Shown here: positions 59,007 to 64,000 of the stretch, in pieces
Numbering within the stretch: the first letter of the stretch is position 1
Layout of the letters: the number at the start of each line of letters is the position of its first letter
Assembly (NCBI RefSeq): GCF_000425065.1
Contig: NZ_AULB01000026.1
Location: forward strand, 1 to 64,000
DNA: 64,000 bases
Direction: 5' to 3'
Source: Actinomadura rifamycini DSM 43936
GTDB taxonomy: Bacteria; Actinomycetota; Actinomycetes; Streptosporangiales; Streptosporangiaceae
Position numbers and translations under genes: made by a program
The notes under the pieces: model-generated
What the model was told of the DNA's origin: nothing
Database searches by the model: none
What the model saw: the letters and a program-made list of their open reading frames with translations, nothing else

Positions 59007-59405
59007 ATGACGATGACCGACCCGATCGCAGACATGTTGACGCGTCTGCGGAACGCGAATTCGGCGTACCACGACCAGGTGGCGATGCCGTACTCGAAGA
59101 TCAAGGCGCACATCGCCGAGATCCTCCAGCAGGAGGGCTACATCTCGGGCTGGAGCGTGGAGGACGCCGAGGTCGGCAAGAAGCTCCTGATCGAGCTCAA
59201 GTTCGGCCCGACCCGTGAGCGTTCGATCGCCGGTATCAAGCGCGTCTCGAAGCCGGGTCTGCGCGTGTACGCGAAGAAGGACAACCTGCCGAAGGTCCTG
59301 GGCGGACTCGGCGTCGCGATCATCTCGACGTCGTCCGGTCTGATGACGGACCGGCAGGCCGGCAAGCGCGGCGTGGGCGGGGAAGTCCTCGCCTACGTGT
59401 GGTGA
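59007..59405 (+). CDS. rpsH: 30S ribosomal protein S8
   Basis: 132 residues. 16S-binding assembly protein. TDPIADMLTRLRNAN at the start, and the conserved STSSGLMTDRQA motif near the C-terminus. A second in-frame ATG lies two codons in. In E. coli S8 represses the spc operon. Confidence 0.97.
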   Translation: MTMTDPIADMLTRLRNANSAYHDQVAMPYSKIKAHIAEILQQEGYISGWSVEDAEVGKKLLIELKFGPTRERSIAGIKRVSKPGLRVYAKKDNLPKVLGGLGVAIISTSSGLMTDRQAGKRGVGGEVLAYVW

Positions 59406-59421
59406 GGGGAGGAATCTAACA

Positions 59422-59958
59422 ATGTCGCGAATCGGACGTTCCCCCATCACCGTGCCCGGCGGCGTCGACGTGAACATCGACGGCCGGTCGGTCACCGTCA
59501 AGGGGCCGAAGGGCACGCTCTCGCACACCGTCGCGGAGCCCATCGAGGTCAGCCTCGAGGACGGCGTCATCTCGGTCTCCCGGCCGAACGACATGCAGAA
59601 GGTCCGGGGCCTGCACGGCCTCACCCGGACGCTGATCAGCAACATGGTGGTCGGCGTCACGGACGGCTACAAGAAGACCCTCGTCATCCAGGGCGTCGGT
59701 TACCGTGTGGTGGCCAAGGGCAAGAACCTCGAGTTCTCGCTCGGCTACAGCCACCCGATCACGGTCGAGCCCCCGGAGGGCATCACCTTCACGGTGGAGA
59801 AGCCGACCCAGCTCACCGTCGAGGGCATCGACAAGCAGCTCGTCGGCGAGATCGCCGCCCGCATCCGCAAGCTGCGCAAGCCCGACCCGTACAAGGGCAA
59901 GGGCGTGCGTTACGAGGGCGAGCAGATCCGCCGCAAGGTCGGAAAGGCTGGTAAGTAG
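59422..59958 (+). CDS. rplF: 50S ribosomal protein L6
   Basis: 178 residues, two related β-domains. MSRIGRSPITVPGGVDV start and the KPDPYKGKGVRYEGE signature near the C-terminus. GGGGAGG lies upstream. rplR follows 2 bases after its stop. Confidence 0.97.
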   Translation: MSRIGRSPITVPGGVDVNIDGRSVTVKGPKGTLSHTVAEPIEVSLEDGVISVSRPNDMQKVRGLHGLTRTLISNMVVGVTDGYKKTLVIQGVGYRVVAKGKNLEFSLGYSHPITVEPPEGITFTVEKPTQLTVEGIDKQLVGEIAARIRKLRKPDPYKGKGVRYEGEQIRRKVGKAGK

Positions 59959-59960
59959 TC

Positions 59961-60347
59961 ATGGCAGGCACCAAGACCCTGGCCGGGAAGGCCACGTCGG
60001 CGCGGGCGAAGTCCCGCAGGCGCCGGCACCTGCGGGTCCGCAAGAAGGTCGTGGGCAGCGCCGCGCGGCCGCGCCTGGTCGTGACCCGCTCCAACCAGCA
60101 CGTGTTCGTCCAGGTCATCGACGACGCCAAGGGCCACACGCTGGCCAGCGCGTCGACGATGGAGGCGGACCTGCGCGCCGACTCGGGAGACAAGACGGCC
60201 AAGTCCCGCAAGGTCGGCGAGCTCGTCGCCGCCCGTGCGAAGGAGGCCGGCGTCTCCGCCGTCGTGTTCGACCGGGGCGGCAACAAGTACCACGGCCGCA
60301 TCGCCGCTGTCGCGGACGGTGCGCGCGAGGGGGGCCTGCAGCTGTGA
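59961..60347 (+). CDS. rplR: 50S ribosomal protein L18
   Basis: 128 residues. It binds 5S rRNA with L5. Basic N-terminus (KSRRRRHLRVRKKV), PRLVVTRSNQHVFVQVIDD and FDRGGNKYHGRI are typical. Confidence 0.97.
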   Translation: MAGTKTLAGKATSARAKSRRRRHLRVRKKVVGSAARPRLVVTRSNQHVFVQVIDDAKGHTLASASTMEADLRADSGDKTAKSRKVGELVAARAKEAGVSAVVFDRGGNKYHGRIAAVADGAREGGLQL

Positions 60348-60393
60348 CGGCCCTTGTGAAGGTCTGCACGACGAACGAGAAGAGGAACCACTG

Positions 60394-61017
60394 ATGGCAG
60401 CGCAGAGGCGTGGTGGCGGTCAGGGTGGCGACCGTCGCGACGGCCGCCGCGACGACCGCCGCGGTGGCGCCGACAAGGGCCAGTCGTACATCGAGAAGGT
60501 CGTGGCGATCAACCGGGTCGCCAAGGTCGTCAAGGGCGGGCGTCGCTTCAGCTTCACCGCCCTCGTGATCGTCGGTGACGGCAACGGCACCGTCGGCGTC
60601 GGCTACGGCAAGGCCAAGGAGGTGCCGGCCGCGATCGCCAAGGGCGTCGAAGAGGCCAAGAAGCACTTCTTCAAGGTGCCGCGGATCCAGGGCACCATCC
60701 CGCACCTGGTGCAGGCGCGCGACGCCGCGGGCGAGGTCCTGCTGCGTCCGGCGAGCCCCGGTACCGGGGTCATCGCGGGCGGTCCGGTCCGCGCCGTCCT
60801 GGAGGCCGCCGGCATCCACGACGTGCTGAGCAAGTCGCTGGGCAGCGACAACGCGATCAACATCGTGCACGCGACGATCGCGGGCCTGAAGTCGCTGAAG
60901 CGTCCCGAGGAGATCGCGGCCAAGCGCGGCCTGCCGATCGAGGACGTCGCTCCGGCGGCCATGCTGCGGGCCCGCGCCGCGGGCAGCGAGCCCCGGGCGG
61001 AGGTCGCCTCGTCATGA
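60394..61017 (+). CDS. rpsE: 30S ribosomal protein S5
   Basis: 207 residues. An Arg/Gly/Asp-rich extension of about 30 residues (GGGQGGDRRDGRRDDRRGG) precedes the double-stranded-RNA-binding domain, as in other actinobacteria. VAKVVKGGRRFSFTALVVG-type motifs and GYGKAKEVP are intact. The stop overlaps the rpmD start (ATGA). Confidence 0.97.
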   Translation: MAAQRRGGGQGGDRRDGRRDDRRGGADKGQSYIEKVVAINRVAKVVKGGRRFSFTALVIVGDGNGTVGVGYGKAKEVPAAIAKGVEEAKKHFFKVPRIQGTIPHLVQARDAAGEVLLRPASPGTGVIAGGPVRAVLEAAGIHDVLSKSLGSDNAINIVHATIAGLKSLKRPEEIAAKRGLPIEDVAPAAMLRARAAGSEPRAEVASS

Positions 61018-61196
61018 GCCAGCTGAAGATCACGCAGAAGAAGTCCGTGATCAGCGAGAAGCAGAACCAGCGTGACACGCTGCGCACCCTCGGCCTGAAG
61101 AAGATCGGGCAGAGCGTGGTCCGCGAGGACCGCCCCGAGGTTCGCGGCATGATCCGGACGGTGGCCCACCTGGTCACCGTCGAGGAGGTCGACTGA
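61014..61196 (+). CDS. rpmD: 50S ribosomal protein L30
   Basis: 60 residues, single small domain: LKITQKKSVISEKQNQRDTL and GMIRTVAHLVTVEEV. ATG overlaps the rpsE stop; rplO starts 2 bases after its own stop. Confidence 0.96.
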   Translation: MSQLKITQKKSVISEKQNQRDTLRTLGLKKIGQSVVREDRPEVRGMIRTVAHLVTVEEVD

Positions 61197-61198
61197 CC

Positions 61199-61681
61199 AT
61201 GGCGGCTGATCTCGAGAAGAACGCCTCGGGTTCGGAGGGCGCGCCCCTGAAGCTGCACGACCTGCGTCCGGCCCCCGGCGCCAACCGCGCGAAGACCCGC
61301 AAGGGCCGCGGCGAGGCGTCCAAGGGCAAGACGGCCGGTCGCGGCACCAAGGGCACGAAGGCCCGCAGCACCGTTCCCGTCGGGTTCGAAGGCGGCCAGA
61401 TGCCGCTGATCCGCCGGGTGCCGAAGCTCAAGGGCTTCAAGAACCCGAACCGGGTCGAGTTCCAGGTCGTGAACCTGGACAAGCTCGCCGCGCTCTACCC
61501 CGAGGGCGGCGAGGTCACGGCGGAGGACCTGGCGGCGAAGGGCGCGGTGCGCTCCGGCCGTCCGGTCAAGGTCCTCGGCACCGGCGACATCTCCGTCGCG
61601 GTCCAGGTGAAGGTGCACGCCTTCTCCGGTTCCGCGAAGGAGAAGATCGCCGCGGCCGGTGGCACCGCCGACGAGCTGTAA
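61199..61681 (+). CDS. rplO: 50S ribosomal protein L15
   Basis: 160 residues. LKLHDLRPAPGANRAKTRKGRG, FEGGQMPLIRRVPKLKGFKN and the C-terminal KVKVHAFSGSAKEKI are the family marks. Slightly long N-terminus. Last ribosomal gene before secY. Confidence 0.97.
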   Translation: MAADLEKNASGSEGAPLKLHDLRPAPGANRAKTRKGRGEASKGKTAGRGTKGTKARSTVPVGFEGGQMPLIRRVPKLKGFKNPNRVEFQVVNLDKLAALYPEGGEVTAEDLAAKGAVRSGRPVKVLGTGDISVAVQVKVHAFSGSAKEKIAAAGGTADEL

Positions 61682-61895
61682 GAAGGAACACCTTCGATGC
61701 GGGGGCCGTCATCGCCTTTCGCCGCGGGCCTGGGGGTCCGGGCGCCGGGCGGGGCGGCCCCGTTCGCATCTGCTGTTAGAGTCACACCGGCGAGGCGGCT
61801 AACGTGAGCTTGGACACGGCGGTCCCCGCCGGATCGCAAGGACCTGTAACCGGCCCCTCGGCGGCCATGATTTCGTCAGTCGCGCAGGAGGAATG
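61682..61895 (+). other. 214-base gap upstream of secY
   Basis: No gene fits. TGTTAGAGT at 61774-61782 forms an extended -10 (TGn-TAGAGT at 61777-61782) without a good -35, so a weak secY promoter is possible. Confidence 0.35.
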
Positions 61896-63190
<1,295 letters not shown>

Positions 63191-63191
<1 letters not shown>

Positions 63192-63841
63192 TGCGTATCG
63201 TCCTGGTGGGCCCCCCGGGAGCGGGCAAGGGGACGCAGGCCCAGTTCATCGCATCGCATCTGTCCATCCCGAAGATCTCGACAGGTGACATCTTCCGCGC
63301 CAACGTGAGCGGCGGCACCGAACTCGGCCGCAAGGCCAAAGAGTTCATGGACCGCGGCGACCTCGTCCCCGACGAGGTGACCATCGCGATGGTGCGCGAC
63401 CGGCTGGCCGAGGACGACGCACGGCAGGGCTTCCTGCTGGACGGCTTCCCGCGCAACGTGCCGCAGGCCGAGACCCTCAAGAAGATCCTCGACGAGTTCG
63501 GCGTCCGGCTCGACATCGTGCTCGAGCTCGTCGTCGACGAGGAGGAGGTCGTCCGGCGGCTGTCGGGCCGGCGCACCTGCACCAAGTGCGGGAAGATCTG
63601 GCACGTCGACTTCGACGACAAGAAGGACGACATCTGCGACGACTGCGGCGGCCACCTGTTCCAGCGGGACGACGACAAAGAAGACGTCGTCCGGCACCGG
63701 CTCGAGGTCTACCAGGAACAGACCGCGCCCATCGTGCAGTTCTATGGAGACGAGGGCGTCCTGGTGCGCATCGATGCCACCGGCCCGGTCGATGAGGTCA
63801 CCGCCCGCGCGCTGGACGCGCTCCGCCCGTCCGGGAAGTGA
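63191..63841 (+). CDS. adk: Adenylate kinase
   Basis: 216 residues. It interconverts AMP, ADP and ATP. P-loop GPPGAGKGT, the DGFPRN motif and a long LID with four zinc-type cysteines (CTKCGKIWH...CDDCGG) are present. GTG start, coupled to secY by one base. Confidence 0.97.
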
Positions 63842-63877
63842 CGGCGGAGGCGCCGGGCCGCGCGCGGCCGCACGATC

Positions 63878-63903
63878 GCCGGGATCGCACTCGCGGTCCC
63901 GGC
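63878..63903 (+). terminator. Hairpin between adk and map
   Basis: An 11-bp stem with one G-T pair (63878-63888 with 63893-63903) and a 4-base loop, then GACGTCATTTTG. Confidence 0.5.
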
Positions 63904-63923
63904 GACGTCATTTTGGGAGAGGG

Positions 63924-64000
63924 ATGTTCAGACGCAGGCCCGCGATCCAGGTCAAGACCGCCGAGCAGATCGAGCTGATGCGGGCCGCCGGCCTGCTGGT
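63924..64000 (+). CDS. map: Methionine aminopeptidase, start only
   Basis: The first 25 residues (MFRRRPAIQVKTAEQIELMR and on to AAGLL) match the start of type I methionine aminopeptidase. GGGAGAGGG lies directly before the ATG. The order secY-adk-map is standard. Truncated by the window end. Confidence 0.88.
   Translation, partial: MFRRRPAIQVKTAEQIELMRAAGLL

Overview
The window comes from a very GC-rich actinomycete. Coding GC bias is strong, GTG starts are common, the S14 protein is of the short zinc type, and the str, S10 and spc operons have the actinobacterial gene order. I cannot name the genus safely; a Thermomonosporaceae/Streptosporangiales or Pseudonocardiales member would fit.

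Positions 1 to about 43,000 are the downstream half of a rifamycin-type ansamycin gene cluster. It opens with the KR-ACP end of the last polyketide synthase. The amide synthase (RifF-like) follows, then the 3-amino-5-hydroxybenzoate (AHBA) starter genes in the rif order: aminoDHQ synthase, aminoDAHP synthase, aminoquinate dehydrogenase, AHBA synthase, RifL, RifM and RifN. The aminoDHQ dehydratase (RifJ, 30.6-31.0 kb) and the editing thioesterase (RifR, 37.6 kb) lie apart. Tailoring genes are a FAD monooxygenase, a PapA5-like acyltransferase, four P450s, a P450 ferredoxin, an ansamycin O-methyltransferase, a split transketolase pair and an exported multicopper oxidase. Deoxysugar genes are rmlA, rmlB, a 3,5-epimerase type, a 2,3-dehydratase, a 3-ketoreductase, a SpnQ-type 3-dehydratase and a DesVI-type N-methyltransferase. 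With three glycosyltransferases and two class III aminotransferases they point to a 4-amino-2,3,4,6-tetradeoxy sugar of the tolyposamine/forosamine kind. The likely product is therefore a glycosylated rifamycin/tolypomycin-like ansamycin (inference).

Regulation can be read directly from the sequence. Ten copies of an 18-bp motif, CTAYC-N8-(G/T)GATR with one CTATA variant, lie in front of the cluster's transcription units. Each is followed after 20 or 21 bases by a -10-like hexamer, which centres the motif near -41.5. The LuxR-family gene at 39.5 kb, resembling RifZ of Amycolatopsis mediterranei, is the probable activator. Three divergent gene pairs carry back-to-back motifs. A fourth such pair appears to have been split by a 2.2-kb island (about 20.9-23.1 kb). 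The island carries a VOC protein, an AlkZ-type DNA glycosylase and two shards of a tyrosine integrase in circularly permuted order. A promoter-glycosyltransferase-aminotransferase cassette occurs twice (13.5-17.4 kb and 34.9-37.5 kb).

From 43.2 to 47.2 kb lie an SDR, a divergent LysR regulator, a small secreted protein and a Pro/Gln-rich tail-anchored protein. From 47.4 kb to the end the sequence is housekeeping: rpsL-rpsG-fusA-tuf, then rpsJ through rplO, secY, adk and the start of map. The antibiotic cluster thus abuts the str operon, whose usual upstream neighbours are rpoB-rpoC, the target of ansamycins. No efflux pump, TetR repressor, CRISPR array, tRNA, rRNA or complete transposase was seen.
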